A stretch of DNA of 64,000 bases from JAOUGY01 sp963792365 (GTDB lineage: Bacteria; Actinomycetota; Acidimicrobiia; Spongiisociales; ZC4RG35): positions 62,001 to 126,000 of the forward strand of contig CAWBVW010000009.1 in the NCBI GenBank assembly GCA_963792365.1, read 5' to 3'. Positions 1-9,290 of this stretch are shown here, in pieces. The notes below the pieces were generated by a model that saw only the letters and a list, made by a program, of their open reading frames with translations, was not told where the DNA came from and searched no databases. Each line of letters begins with the position of its first letter. Positions within the stretch are counted from its first letter, which is position 1. A program made the translations under genes and the position numbers.

Positions 1-1081
1 GTCCCCGAACCGGATGAACCCCGATGATCGAACCCAAGCCGGTGGCGCACATCGACACCGAGTTGGCATCGAACACGGCGTTCAAGCCGTCCCGCAGCCG
101 ATCACCCCGGCGGTTGAGGCGAGACAACACGTCTGCCGACAACACCTCATCGAGTGCCGCCACGCCCGCTGCCATCGAGAGCACGTTGTTGTTGAAGGTG
201 CCGGCGTGGGCCAGATCGCCTCCCTCGCCGAAGGCCTCCATGAGGGTGCGACGGCCGCCGAAAGCCCCGAAACTCATCCCACCGGCCAGGTATTTGCCAA
301 GCGTCGTCAGATCGGGGAAGACGCCTGCCGACTGCTGATAGCCCCCAGGCCCGAGCCGCGACGTCATCACCTCGTCGAACACAAGCACTGCGCCATGGGC
401 GTCGGCCAGTTCGCGCAGGCCGGCGAGGAACTCGCTTCTCGCCGGTATGCAGCCCGACGAGCCCTGCATGGGCTCGACCAGGATCACGCCGATCGACTCG
501 TCGCCTGCAAACAGTGCCGCCACCGAGTCGAGATCATTGAAGTGTGCCATTCGCCACCGGTGCGGAACGTTGACGGATCGCCCCCGTGCTCCGAACGTCA
601 ACACACCACCGTGGTATCCCCCATCGAAGACGACTACTCCGTCCTTTCCCGTGTGATGGATGGCTGTCGCCAAGGCCATGAGGTTCGCCTCGGTTCCCGA
701 GTTGGTGAACCGGACCAGTTCGACAGACGGAAACCGTTCGACGAACAGCTCGGCCAACCGAACCTCGTCTTCATGGGGCGCTCCGAGGCTCACGCCGCGC
801 TCTATCGCTTTGTGGACAGCGGTCGTGATGTGCATGTTCGAATGGCCGAACAGCCCGGCCGTGTAGTTGCCCAGCAGGTCGACGTATCGGTGTCCCTCGG
901 CATCGTGCAGGTACCGGCCCTCGGCCTGCGTCACCCGAATCGGGAACGGGTCGAAATGCAGAACGCTCCGTGTGTTGCCGCCCGGCATGACGGCAGACGC
1001 CCGATCGAACCAACGGCTGCTCAACGGGTGAGCATCGACATACATGGCTCGGGCATCGCTTACCAGAGCATCGAGATCCAT
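1..1081 (-). CDS. Class III aminotransferase, glutamate-1-semialdehyde aminomutase-like (3' end outside window)
   Basis: PLP-dependent class III aminotransferase. About 360 residues are visible from an ATG at 1081, and the C-terminus lies beyond position 1. The family signatures are present in order: GGNTRSV near the N-terminus, SGTEAN before residue 120, VLVEPMQG, the VFDEV aspartate motif, and TTLGKYLAGG with the Schiff-base lysine at about K263. The order and spacing match glutamate-1-semialdehyde 2,1-aminomutase (HemL), which makes 5-aminolevulinate for tetrapyrroles. Many actinobacteria carry several HemL-like aminotransferases of other function, so the haem role is not certain. The gene is transcribed away from the neighbouring peptidase gene, with 86 bp between their starts. 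Confidence 0.85.
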   Translation of the reverse strand, partial: MDLDALVSDARAMYVDAHPLSSRWFDRASAVMPGGNTRSVLHFDPFPIRVTQAEGRYLHDAEGHRYVDLLGNYTAGLFGHSNMHITTAVHKAIERGVSLGAPHEDEVRLAELFVERFPSVELVRFTNSGTEANLMALATAIHHTGKDGVVVFDGGYHGGVLTFGARGRSVNVPHRWRMAHFNDLDSVAALFAGDESIGVILVEPMQGSSGCIPARSEFLAGLRELADAHGAVLVFDEVMTSRLGPGGYQQSAGVFPDLTTLGKYLAGGMSFGAFGGRRTLMEAFGEGGDLAHAGTFNNNVLSMAAGVAALDEVLSADVLSRLNRRGDRLRDGLNAVFDANSVSMCATGLGSIIGVHPVRG

Positions 1082-1167
1082 CCGCCGACTCTAGGAGTGG
1101 CCGCACCACGGGGACATGATCTCGGGACGTCCGACGCTCAAGGTCACGCCCGATCCGGTCGATCGGA

Positions 1168-2691
1168 TTGTTCATGCCTGCCGTAGCCGAGTTCCCGGAT
1201 CTTCTCCCTGCCTGGATTCCCTGGGCGGCACCGTTTCTCACCGCCCTCCTGCTTGGATCTCTCCACTATGCCGTCCCCATGAGACTGTCTCGCCACGCAA
1301 CGAAGCTCGACGCCTCCGAGCCCTGGCCGGAACGAGCCCGACACGCTCACGTGGCACGGGCGGGCCTGGTCGTCTGGATCGTGGTTGCGCCCATCGTTGC
1401 CATGTCGGCGGCGCTCCTCTTGGCGGGACCAGCTTCCGCCTTGTCTCCCCCGGTGATTGCGGTGGGTCTCTCGACCATCTCGATCGGTGCCACCCTGGGC
1501 AGGTGGCGGAAGGTCGAGGGAGCCCTGCTGAACCCGGCGCCGACGCGGCGGGAGATCTTCGGTGCCGCTCTCATGGGGGTTGGTCCGGTTGTTGCCCTCG
1601 TCACGGCCGGATTGGTGGCACCCAGCCGGATCGGCAGCTGGTGGATGGTGCCATGGCTGGCGATGGTGTCGGCGATCGTCCATTTGTGGACGAAAACGCC
1701 GCTGGCTCTGGTGAAGCTGGGACTCGCAAGCGAAGGGCGCCCGGCCGTCCGCACGATCGTGGCGCAGGCCGCAGACCGAGCAGGAGTGTCGGCGGCCAGA
1801 GTGCTGGAGTTGCAGGTGGCGACCGTCAATGCGTTCGCCTATCCGTGGCAGGGAGTGATCGTCTTCTCCGAGCGCATCGTGGACATCCTCGATTCGCAAG
1901 AACTGGAAGCCGTCGCGTACCACGAACTGGCCCACCTCGACGAGCCGCGGTGGATGTCGGTGGTTCGCCGCATCCAGGTGTATGGCTTGATTCCCATCGT
2001 CGCGCTCAGGCCCGTCGCGGGAAGCTTCGGCATCACTGTGTACCTGCTGTTGGCCGCCGCCATCCTGCTGCTGTTCGTATGGCTCCGTCGCCGCAGCCTG
2101 TCGTTCGAGAACGCGGCTGATCGAGCGGCGGTCGACGCGGGCCACGAGTCGTCGGCCTTCGGAAAAGCACTCTTGTCGCTCCATGAGGCCGCACTGATCC
2201 CTGCGGTGATCCGCCGATCGAGCCACGGCCAACTCCACGACCGCCTACGGCTCGCCGGGCATGAGCCCGACTACGAGATCCCCAAACCGCCTCCCAAGAG
2301 GCCGTATGTGATCGCGTTGATATTCGCCACGATGCTGTTTCTCGTCGTGACAACCAGTCCCTGGCTGGCATGGATGCTCACTCCGGATGACTCGGCCCTG
2401 CCGAGCCATCTGGCGGTCGGTCTACGGCCCTACGGCATCACCGGCGCCGAGTCGCTCGCATGGGATGCCCAGGCGAACGGAGAGTTCCCGCTCGCCGCCT
2501 CGTGGATGGAGGTCGCCGCGCGCTATCCCGATGACGGGTATCGAGCCGCCAGCGCCACGTGGCTGTGGTCTCTCGCGGGCGACTGTGAGCGGGCCAAGCA
2601 GATACTCGAGGAGCACATGACGTCGGCGACGGACGAGCGGAGGTTGGAGGCCGAGGGATTCGTGGCCCGGTGTTCGCCGTCGCTCCCGTGA
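1168..2691 (+). CDS. M48-family integral membrane zinc metallopeptidase
   Basis: A 507-residue membrane protein with the gluzincin motif HELAH at residues 252-256 (H252, E253, H256). It sits in a context typical of the M48/HtpX/BlaR1-like families: a preceding AVAYHE segment and a downstream ENAADRAAVDAG stretch that carries the third metal ligand region. Several hydrophobic segments precede the motif and two follow it. The last 100 residues form a soluble helical tail after a final membrane segment. Expected role: membrane-associated proteolysis or quality control; the substrate is unknown. A second ATG lies two codons downstream (1174) and could be the real start. No partner repressor of BlaI type is adjacent. 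Confidence 0.8.
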   Translation: MFMPAVAEFPDLLPAWIPWAAPFLTALLLGSLHYAVPMRLSRHATKLDASEPWPERARHAHVARAGLVVWIVVAPIVAMSAALLLAGPASALSPPVIAVGLSTISIGATLGRWRKVEGALLNPAPTRREIFGAALMGVGPVVALVTAGLVAPSRIGSWWMVPWLAMVSAIVHLWTKTPLALVKLGLASEGRPAVRTIVAQAADRAGVSAARVLELQVATVNAFAYPWQGVIVFSERIVDILDSQELEAVAYHELAHLDEPRWMSVVRRIQVYGLIPIVALRPVAGSFGITVYLLLAAAILLLFVWLRRRSLSFENAADRAAVDAGHESSAFGKALLSLHEAALIPAVIRRSSHGQLHDRLRLAGHEPDYEIPKPPPKRPYVIALIFATMLFLVVTTSPWLAWMLTPDDSALPSHLAVGLRPYGITGAESLAWDAQANGEFPLAASWMEVAARYPDDGYRAASATWLWSLAGDCERAKQILEEHMTSATDERRLEAEGFVARCSPSLP

Positions 2692-2733
2692 CGCCATCTT
2701 GCCCGGTAGAGCATCGACGTCGAGACTGCGTCG

Positions 2734-3624
2734 GTGAAGGACAGTCCATGGCCGTGGATCGCCATTGCGGCACCAGGCTTCGCCATCGGGTTCCCGATCA
2801 CGAAGCAACTCTTCGGTACCGGACTCTCGGTGTGGCAGATCATGGTTCCTCGTTTCATCGTGGCGACCCTGGTTGTGTGGGCGGTCATGGCAATCGGTCG
2901 TAGGCCGGTCGAGTACGAGTGGCGTCCGGGCATGATCCTGGGCATCACCAACATGGCGATCCCCTCGGTGTTGATGGGGGCCGGCACCGACCTTCTACCG
3001 GCGTCGGTGGCCGGAATCCTCACCGCCTTCATCCCGTTGGCGACGGTGGCAGCGGCTCACTGGATGGTGAAGGGAGAGCGGTTCACGTCCGATCGAATCC
3101 CCGGGGCAGTCCTGGCCACGGCTGGTGTCATCGTCTTGGTAGTCGGCGGAGAGTCAGGTGGTGGCAGGATCTCCCCGCTCGGAGTCGCAGTGTTTCTCAC
3201 CGGTGTCGGTTTCGCCGGCATCGGCGGGGCGTTGAACCGTCGGTTCAGCCTCGTCACGGGCGTCTCGGGACTGATCGTTCCCCAATATGTCGGCGCCCTG
3301 ATCGTGCTGGCGATCGTCGGTGTGCCGCTCGGCGGAGCCGACGTCGGCCGATTCACCACCGAACAGGTGCTCCTCGTGTTGGCTTTGGGCGTGGTGTCCA
3401 CCGCGATCCCATTCGTGGCCATCCTCAAGGCATTTCAAATGGCGAGCGCGTCACGGGCTTCGCTGGTGGGGTATCTCGTCCCTCTCCTCGCTGCGGTGGC
3501 GTCGATCGTATTGCTGGACGAGTCGGTCACGGTCTCGTTCGTGATGGGCGGACTTCTCATCGTCCTCGGCGTGCTGATGGCAGATCGTTTGGACCGAAGA
3601 CCGTGGATGGCGGCCCCGATCTGA
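2734..3624 (+). CDS. EamA (DMT superfamily) transporter
   Basis: A 296-residue, strongly hydrophobic protein with about ten membrane segments arranged as two EamA repeats. This is the size and pattern of the drug/metabolite transporter superfamily. Conserved features include a proline-rich early segment (FPITKQLFG), GxLxxF-like motifs at the end of the first repeat (GILTAFIPL) and LDESVT near the end of the second repeat, a hallmark position of EamA proteins. The GTG start at 2734 was chosen because the protein reads directly into the first membrane helix. It probably exports a small metabolite, but the substrate cannot be deduced. The downstream gene is convergent. Confidence 0.85.
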   Translation: MKDSPWPWIAIAAPGFAIGFPITKQLFGTGLSVWQIMVPRFIVATLVVWAVMAIGRRPVEYEWRPGMILGITNMAIPSVLMGAGTDLLPASVAGILTAFIPLATVAAAHWMVKGERFTSDRIPGAVLATAGVIVLVVGGESGGGRISPLGVAVFLTGVGFAGIGGALNRRFSLVTGVSGLIVPQYVGALIVLAIVGVPLGGADVGRFTTEQVLLVLALGVVSTAIPFVAILKAFQMASASRASLVGYLVPLLAAVASIVLLDESVTVSFVMGGLLIVLGVLMADRLDRRPWMAAPI

Positions 3625-3670
3625 GGGAGCAGCAAACCATCGGAGCGCCCATCGCGAAGGGCATCTAGGC

Positions 3671-4129
3671 TCACCCGGCCGTTGGTTTGGCGATCATCGC
3701 CCACAACCCGACCAGGATCAGCAGGATGCTGGCGGCGTTGCCCAACAGGATCCTGGTCGCGAGGGCATCGAGCTTCTGCCCACCGGCCGCGCTCGACGCG
3801 AGCAGCCTGCGCTGAAACCTGCCGGTCCAGACCATCGCCACACCAGCGGCGGCCAACAACGCTCCCATACCGATGTGTATCCAGACTGCGGTGTCGAACG
3901 GCCAGTCGCCCTCGCTCATCAACCATCCGCCGGCGAGGAGAACGACGAGAGCCGCTGGCATGCCCATCCGGAGGTCGAGCCAGCGCGCGTTCTCCACCTG
4001 AGCCACCAGCACTTCTGGCCGCCCCGCCGCACGGGCCCGGCTCAGCAGGAGGGCGGTGGTCACCGCACCTCCGAGCCAGAGAACCACACCGAGAACATGC
4101 GCGATGAGAAGGATCTGATACAGAGTCAT
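3671..4129 (-). CDS. Small four-helix membrane protein, DUF2269/CopD-like
   Basis: A 152-residue protein with four predicted membrane helices. The first has the IAHVLGVVLWLGG pattern and a later helix has the IHIGMGALL pattern, with histidines placed as in DUF2269 and CopD-like membrane proteins. These are often thought to bind haem or copper, but the function is not established. It is convergent with the EamA transporter gene and divergent from metG. Its ATG at 4129 lacks a clear Shine-Dalgarno sequence, so a leaderless transcript is possible. Recognition rests on topology and the helix motifs only. Confidence 0.7.
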   Translation of the reverse strand: MTLYQILLIAHVLGVVLWLGGAVTTALLLSRARAAGRPEVLVAQVENARWLDLRMGMPAALVVLLAGGWLMSEGDWPFDTAVWIHIGMGALLAAAGVAMVWTGRFQRRLLASSAAGGQKLDALATRILLGNAASILLILVGLWAMIAKPTAG

Positions 4130-4304
4130 GGCAGGTGGAGAGTTTATCGACGGAATGTCGGTATCACAGATCGTCCGTCTTGGTCAGCGGATCGGTGCCC
4201 ACACCGGCGCCACTCGGGCATGGCACGCTTGAACCTCACCTTGACGGTCTGGCAGCAGCCAAACCCGCCGAACACGCCCGTCACGACGGGTACTCTCAGG
4301 CCCC

Positions 4305-5957
4305 ATGCCGAACCCTCGTCACATCTTGGTGGCAGTCGCGTGGCCATACGCCTCGGGGTCGAGACACCTCGGGCACCTGGCCGGTGCCTACCTGCCCGCG
4401 GACATCTTCGCCCGGTATCACCGCACGATCGGCGACCGGGTGCTGATGGTGTCGGGCTCCGATGTGCATGGGACACCCATCACGGTCAGAGCAAATCAGG
4501 AGGGGGTCGCGCCCCAAGAGATCGTCGATCGCTACCACGCCGAGTTCCTTTCGAACTGGGAGAAGGTGGGGATCCAGTGGGAGCTGTACACGTCGACCGG
4601 TACCGAAAACCATCACGACGTCACCCAGGATGTGTTTCGACGCCTGGCCGAGAACGGCTACATCGAGGCCAAGTCGACCGAACAGCTCTACGACCCCGAG
4701 GCCCAGCGTTTTCTCCCGGACCGCTACGTCGAGGGCACGTGCCCTCACTGCGGATACGATTCGGCCCGTGGTGACCAGTGTGACAACTGTGGTCGCCAGC
4801 TCGATCCCGTGGACCTGATCGCACCTCGATCGAGATTCACGGGCGCCATACCCGAGATGCGAGAGACGGAGCACTACTTCTTCCTGCTCTCCAAGTTCCA
4901 GGATCAGCTCCTCGAATGGCTCCGGAGCCGTGAGGGATGGCGCAAGCACGTCCTGAACATGGCGATCGGATTCACCGAGGAGGGCCTCCAGGATCGTGCA
5001 ATCACCCGTGACCTCGACTGGGGCGTGGAGATCCCCGAGCCGTACAACACCATCGGCGAGGGAAAGCGGATCTACGTCTGGTTCGACGCGGTGATCGGAT
5101 ACCTGTCCGCCGCAAAGGAATGGGCGGAGATCCAGGGCACACCGGACGCCTGGAAGGACTGGTGGGAGAACCCGGACGCAGAGAGCTACTACTTCATCGG
5201 CAAGGACAACGTCGTCTTCCACGCCGTGATATGGCCGTGCCAGCTGATGGGCTACGGCGGTTTGGAGCTGCCGTCCGACATCCCGGCCAACCAGTACGTC
5301 ACGTTCAAAGGTGACAAGGCCTCGGCGAGCCGTGGAATCGGTCGAGCGATCGGCTGGTACGCGGACCGGCTCGAGCCGGATTCACTCCGGTATGCGCTGA
5401 CCTCGGTGCTTCCCGAGCAAAACGACACAGACCTGTCGGACGACCAGATCATCGAGCGGGTCAACTCCGAGCTCGTCGCGACTTGGGGCAACCTGGTCAA
5501 CCGTGTGCTCTCGATGACCTCGAAGAACTTCGACGGTGCCCTGCCGACACCAACCGCCATGCTGCCGGAGGACACGACGCTCCTCGAAGCCATCGATGAC
5601 GGGCTCGTCGCCGTAGGGGCTTCGATCGAGGCGGTGGAGCTTCGCGCCGGGCTCAGGAAGGCGATGGAAGTTGCCGGAGAAGTCAACGCCTACCTCAACG
5701 CCATGGAGCCGTGGAAAGTGGTGAAGGTGGACCGAGATCGGGCCGGGACGATCCTGTGGACCGCGGTCCAGGCCATCGCAGGATTGAGGGTGGCGTTCAG
5801 CCCCTATCTTCCGTTCACGGCCGCACGCCTCGGCGAGATGCTCGGGGTGGGGGCGGCCATCGACGGCTGGCATCGGAACGAGGTTCCGGCCGGGAAGCCT
5901 TTCGGCAACATCGGGACACTCTTCACCAAACTGGAGCCCGACGTCTTCGACGAGTGA
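4305..5957 (+). CDS. metG: Methionyl-tRNA synthetase
   Basis: Class I aminoacyl-tRNA synthetase charging tRNA-Met in the cytoplasm; 550 residues, the usual length without the C-terminal tRNA-binding extension. The HIGH motif is HLGH at residues 21-24. A zinc knuckle has C146, C149, C159 and C162. The anticodon-binding helical domain follows the catalytic core (WGNLVNRVLS). The second signature normally reads KMSKS, but here it reads KASASR at 338-343, so the second lysine of the loop is replaced by alanine. Synthetases with a degenerate loop do occur, and everything else looks intact. A short membrane-protein gene follows 65 bp downstream. Confidence 0.95.
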   Translation: MPNPRHILVAVAWPYASGSRHLGHLAGAYLPADIFARYHRTIGDRVLMVSGSDVHGTPITVRANQEGVAPQEIVDRYHAEFLSNWEKVGIQWELYTSTGTENHHDVTQDVFRRLAENGYIEAKSTEQLYDPEAQRFLPDRYVEGTCPHCGYDSARGDQCDNCGRQLDPVDLIAPRSRFTGAIPEMRETEHYFFLLSKFQDQLLEWLRSREGWRKHVLNMAIGFTEEGLQDRAITRDLDWGVEIPEPYNTIGEGKRIYVWFDAVIGYLSAAKEWAEIQGTPDAWKDWWENPDAESYYFIGKDNVVFHAVIWPCQLMGYGGLELPSDIPANQYVTFKGDKASASRGIGRAIGWYADRLEPDSLRYALTSVLPEQNDTDLSDDQIIERVNSELVATWGNLVNRVLSMTSKNFDGALPTPTAMLPEDTTLLEAIDDGLVAVGASIEAVELRAGLRKAMEVAGEVNAYLNAMEPWKVVKVDRDRAGTILWTAVQAIAGLRVAFSPYLPFTAARLGEMLGVGAAIDGWHRNEVPAGKPFGNIGTLFTKLEPDVFDE

Positions 5958-6022
5958 TCGCCGGGGTTCTTCGAGGGAAGTCCCCCATTCCCATACCCGA
6001 CACGGTATGGCATGGTGGGACG

Positions 6023-6283
6023 ATGCAGGGATCGGGCAAGGTCGCCGCCAAGCTGGTGCGTACCATCATCGGAGCAGTGCTGCTGCTCGTGGGCATCGTC
6101 GGACTGTTCATGCCCGTGCTCCCTGGTTGGCTGCTGATCATTCCCGGGCTCGCCGTCCTCGCACGCGACTTCGCCTGGGCAGAGCGCCTCCATCTCGCAG
6201 TGAAGGAACGCTTCGACCGCGCACGTCACCGGTTCGAAGCCGGCCGGGATGACGACATCGTCGCCGAGCGCGACGCAGCCTGA
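6023..6283 (+). CDS. PGPGW-family small transmembrane protein
   Basis: An 86-residue protein with two adjacent membrane helices (IIGAVLLLVGIVGLFMPVLPG, then LLIIPGLAVLA), joined by the PVLPGW turn that defines the PGPGW (TIGR02611-like) family. A charged soluble tail follows. The function of the family is not known. The ATG at 6023 was chosen because translation then begins just before the first helix; the open frame extends further upstream, but only through the end of metG. It is followed by a strong inverted repeat shared with the convergent sodN gene. Confidence 0.75.
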   Translation: MQGSGKVAAKLVRTIIGAVLLLVGIVGLFMPVLPGWLLIIPGLAVLARDFAWAERLHLAVKERFDRARHRFEAGRDDDIVAERDAA

Positions 6284-6290
6284 CACGCGT

Positions 6291-6320
6291 CGAGGGCCGG
6301 GCACAAAGGCCCGACCCTCG
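6291..6320. terminator. Bidirectional hairpin between converging genes
   Basis: Inverted repeat with arms CGAGGG and CGGGC separated by one unpaired base (6291-6302), a 6-nt loop and GCCCG/CCCTCG (6309-6320). It lies 8 bp after the stop of the PGPGW gene and 22 bp after the sodN stop on the other strand. There is no U-tract, which is common for hairpin terminators of high-GC actinobacteria. Confidence 0.7.
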
Positions 6321-6341
6321 AATCTGTCGTCGTCGTGGAGA

Positions 6342-6758
6342 TCAGGCGGGCGGGTACACGCCCATTCCCTTCGCCTTCTCGGTCTTCCAGAAGATCTCGG
6401 CGATCTCGTCGATGAGCGAGAGCAGGTTCTCGGCCACGGCGGCATCGAGGCTCTTCTTGGCATCGCCGGCGCCCTTGATCGCACGCCAGAACAGGTCGTC
6501 GAGCTGCGGGAACTCCTTGCGGTGATCGGCCGTGAAGAAGTCGGCCCACAACACCATCAGGTGATGTTTCACCTCTTCGGCGCGCTGCTCCTTGATGAGG
6601 ATTGCACGGTCCTTGAAGTGGGCGTCGTCGGAGTCGTGATACTTCTGGATGGTCTTGAGGACCGACATCGCTTCGATCTTGGCCTGGGCCGGGTCGTAGA
6701 CCCCGCAGAACAAGTCGCAGTGGGCATACGCCGGGGTTGCGGCACTGAAAAGACCCAT
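6342..6758 (-). CDS. sodN: Nickel superoxide dismutase precursor
   Basis: Nickel-dependent superoxide dismutase, 138 residues. The precursor has a short leader ending PAYA, after which the mature chain would start at H13 with the nickel hook HCDLFCGVY. His1, Cys2 and Cys6 are the nickel ligands in this family, and all are present. The fifth hook residue is normally proline but is phenylalanine here. The rest (TIQKYHDSDDAHFKDRAI, EEVKHHLMVLWADFF) follows the four-helix bundle of NiSOD. The ATG at 6758 was chosen over an upstream in-frame start because it gives the expected short leader. The processing protease gene sodX is divergent, 63 bp away. Confidence 0.95.
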   Translation of the reverse strand: MGLFSAATPAYAHCDLFCGVYDPAQAKIEAMSVLKTIQKYHDSDDAHFKDRAILIKEQRAEEVKHHLMVLWADFFTADHRKEFPQLDDLFWRAIKGAGDAKKSLDAAVAENLLSLIDEIAEIFWKTEKAKGMGVYPPA

Positions 6759-6821
6759 TGTTGAAACCTCCGTTTCGTCTCGTCTTCTCGACCATACTCC
6801 GGCCCGGGAGTCACCAGAACC

Positions 6822-7235
6822 ATGGAGAAGTTCGTCGTTCACGAGTCGTCGATGCATCCGGCTCTCGAACCGGGTGATCGACTCCTTGCATGGCGTCGTC
6901 GACCGAGGTTGGGCGACATCGTGGTGTTTCCCGATCCCACTGAACGCCGCCGGTGGCTGGTGAAACGTTTGGTCGCAGGTGGCGGGGCGACCGTCCGCAT
7001 CGAATCCAAGCGCCTCGACATATCCCATGGCGATGGGAGGTCATCGGTTTGGAGCCTTCCGCACGGAGAAAGCACTCGTTCGTGGGAGGTCGGCGATGGA
7101 GAGGCGTTCGTGCTGTCCGATGCGCTGGCGGCAACCAGGGCCGACTCTCGGGTGTACGGGCCTGTTGCGACACACGACATGCTCACCGTAGGAGTGCGCT
7201 ACGCCCCCCTGCGCCGATTCACATGGCGCCCTTGA
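6822..7235 (+). CDS. sodX: SodX, S26-family maturation protease for NiSOD
   Basis: A 137-residue S26-type signal-peptidase relative without a membrane anchor. The catalytic serine is S10 in the SSMHP motif, and the general-base lysine is K48 in WLVKR. This Ser-Lys pairing and the divergent location next to sodN are the standard arrangement for SodX, which removes the SodN leader so that the new N-terminal histidine can bind nickel. The intergenic space (6759-6821) must hold both promoters. No other protease gene is near. Confidence 0.9.
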   Translation: MEKFVVHESSMHPALEPGDRLLAWRRRPRLGDIVVFPDPTERRRWLVKRLVAGGGATVRIESKRLDISHGDGRSSVWSLPHGESTRSWEVGDGEAFVLSDALAATRADSRVYGPVATHDMLTVGVRYAPLRRFTWRP

Positions 7236-7320
7236 AGAGCTCCGCACGGTGGACCACTGCCGCTCGGCGGTGATCGGCAGCGGTAGGCTCGGGGCAACGC
7301 GATCAATTGGAGGGCTCGTC

Positions 7321-9084
7321 ATGTCCGGCTCGGTCCCGAGCGATCTCGAAATCGCACGCGGCGCGGCGCTGCGCCCGATCGATGCCGTCGCGGCACAGAT
7401 CGGGCTGGAGCCAGACGAGCTCATCCCGTTCGGCTCCACCAAGGCCAAGGTTCATCTCGACGCCCTCAAGCGCATCTCCGCCCGACCCAGGGGCAAGTAC
7501 GTCGACGTCACGGCCATCACGCCCACTCCCCTCGGCGAGGGCAAGACAACGACCACGGTCGGATTGACACAAGGACTGGGACGACTCGGACACGAGGCGA
7601 TCGCGTGCATCCGGCAGCCATCGATGGGACCGACCTTCGGCATCAAGGGTGGCGCCGCCGGAGGTGGCTACAGCCAGGTGATCCCGATGGACGAGTTCAA
7701 CCTCCACCTCACCGGAGACATCCACGCCATCACTGCCGCCCACAATCTCGTGGCCGCCGCCATCGACGCCCGCTGGTACCACGAGAGCAGGATGACCGAC
7801 GAAACGCTCGATGGGATCGGGCTCCGACGACTCAACATCGATGTCTTCAATCTCCAGTGGAACCGGGTCATGGACATCAACGACCGCGCCCTGCGGAATG
7901 TCATCGTGGGCCTGGGCGGCAGTGCCGAAGGACGACCCAGAGAGACCGGATTCGACATCACCGTTGCCTCGGAGTTGATGGCGATCCTCGCCCTCGTCGA
8001 CGGAGAGAGCTACTCGAGCGCCCTCAGGAATCTGCGGGAGCGGGTCGCCCGGGTTGTCATCGGGAACTCCAAGGCCGGGACTCCGATATCGCTCGAGGAT
8101 CTCGGAGCGGCCGGGGCGGTGACGGTCCTGATGAAGGACACACTTCACCCGACGATCATGCAGACCATCGAGGGCCAGGCCGCGTTCGTCCACGCCGGCC
8201 CATTCGCCAACATCGCCCACGGGAACTCGTCGATCCTCGCCGACCGCATCGCCCTCCATCTCGGCGACTACGTCGTCACCGAGTCGGGCTTCGGGGCCGA
8301 CATGGGCATGGAGAAGTTCATGGACATCAAATGCCGGACCTCCGGGCTACGCCCCGATTGTGTGGTGCTGGTGGCCACGGTCCGCGCCCTCAAGACCCAT
8401 GGCGGCGGCCCGAAGGTGGTGCTGGGACGGCCGCTCGAGAAGGCATACACGGAGGAGAACCTCGCCCTCCTCCAAGCCGGCATGCCCAACCTCGAAGCCC
8501 ACATCAAGAACGCCAAGCGATTCGGCGTCCCGGTCGTCGTGGCGATCAACTCCTTCACCACCGACACCTGGGCCGAAATCAACGCCATCCGCGACGCCGC
8601 CCTTGCAGCCGGTGCCTCCGACGCGGTCCTCACAGAGCATTGGGCCAAGGGCGGCGAAGGCGCCATGGAGCTGGCGGCCGCAGTGGTGAAGGCATGCGAG
8701 GAGCCGAACGAGTTCGCCTACCTGTATCCGCTCAACATGGCGATCAAGCAAAAGATCGAGATCATCGCCAAGGACATCTACGGCGCCGGCGATGTCGAGT
8801 ACTCCCCCGCCGCCGAAGCCCAGATCGCCGGCTACGAGAAAGCCGGATTCGGGTACCTACCCATCTGCATGGCCAAGACCCACCTGTCCATCAGCCACGA
8901 CGCCGCGATGAAGGGCGCCCCGACTGGCTTCACCCTGCCGGTGCGCGAGGTCCGAGCTTCGGTCGGTGCCGGTTTCATCTATCCCCTTCTCGGCGAGATG
9001 CGAACCATGCCCGGTCTCGGGTCGACGCCCGCCTACATGAAGGTCGACATCGACGACGACGGGAACGTGGTGGGTCTGTTCTGA
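7321..9084 (+). CDS. fhs: Formate-tetrahydrofolate ligase
   Basis: Catalyses formate + ATP + THF to 10-formyl-THF and is reversible. It has 587 residues, slightly longer than the usual 556-560. The nucleotide-binding loop TPTPLGEGKTTTT is intact (K75), and further signatures such as RQPSMGPTFGIKGGAAGGGY and ESGFGADMGMEK are present. The ATG at 7321 was chosen because GGAGG lies 8-12 bases upstream. In this window, which encodes methyl-THF, methylene-THF and formate-consuming enzymes, the reverse reaction (formyl-THF to formate with ATP gain) is plausible. That direction is an inference, not something the gene itself shows. Confidence 0.97.
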   Translation: MSGSVPSDLEIARGAALRPIDAVAAQIGLEPDELIPFGSTKAKVHLDALKRISARPRGKYVDVTAITPTPLGEGKTTTTVGLTQGLGRLGHEAIACIRQPSMGPTFGIKGGAAGGGYSQVIPMDEFNLHLTGDIHAITAAHNLVAAAIDARWYHESRMTDETLDGIGLRRLNIDVFNLQWNRVMDINDRALRNVIVGLGGSAEGRPRETGFDITVASELMAILALVDGESYSSALRNLRERVARVVIGNSKAGTPISLEDLGAAGAVTVLMKDTLHPTIMQTIEGQAAFVHAGPFANIAHGNSSILADRIALHLGDYVVTESGFGADMGMEKFMDIKCRTSGLRPDCVVLVATVRALKTHGGGPKVVLGRPLEKAYTEENLALLQAGMPNLEAHIKNAKRFGVPVVVAINSFTTDTWAEINAIRDAALAAGASDAVLTEHWAKGGEGAMELAAAVVKACEEPNEFAYLYPLNMAIKQKIEIIAKDIYGAGDVEYSPAAEAQIAGYEKAGFGYLPICMAKTHLSISHDAAMKGAPTGFTLPVREVRASVGAGFIYPLLGEMRTMPGLGSTPAYMKVDIDDDGNVVGLF

Positions 9085-9290
9085 CATCAGCCATGCTGCC
9101 CGTACCAGGCGCAGAAGCGTTGAGATGCAGTCCTTCGCAAGATCGCTGACGCTGGTCGTCGGCCCACCGCCCGCGATTGGCGCGACAGACGCGGTCGACG
9201 TGGGCGGGACTGTTTGGTGGTCGTCGTCGCGTATGTGGAGGCCCGTTCGCGGCACGACTGTCGATCGAACAGTTGGGTAGGGTGCCGCCC

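Noticed and set aside
14..1186. A 390-codon plus-strand open frame at the left edge.
   Set aside because: It is antisense to a clear class III aminotransferase; its translation is Arg/His/Pro-rich with no recognisable motif, as expected of a shadow frame in high-GC DNA.
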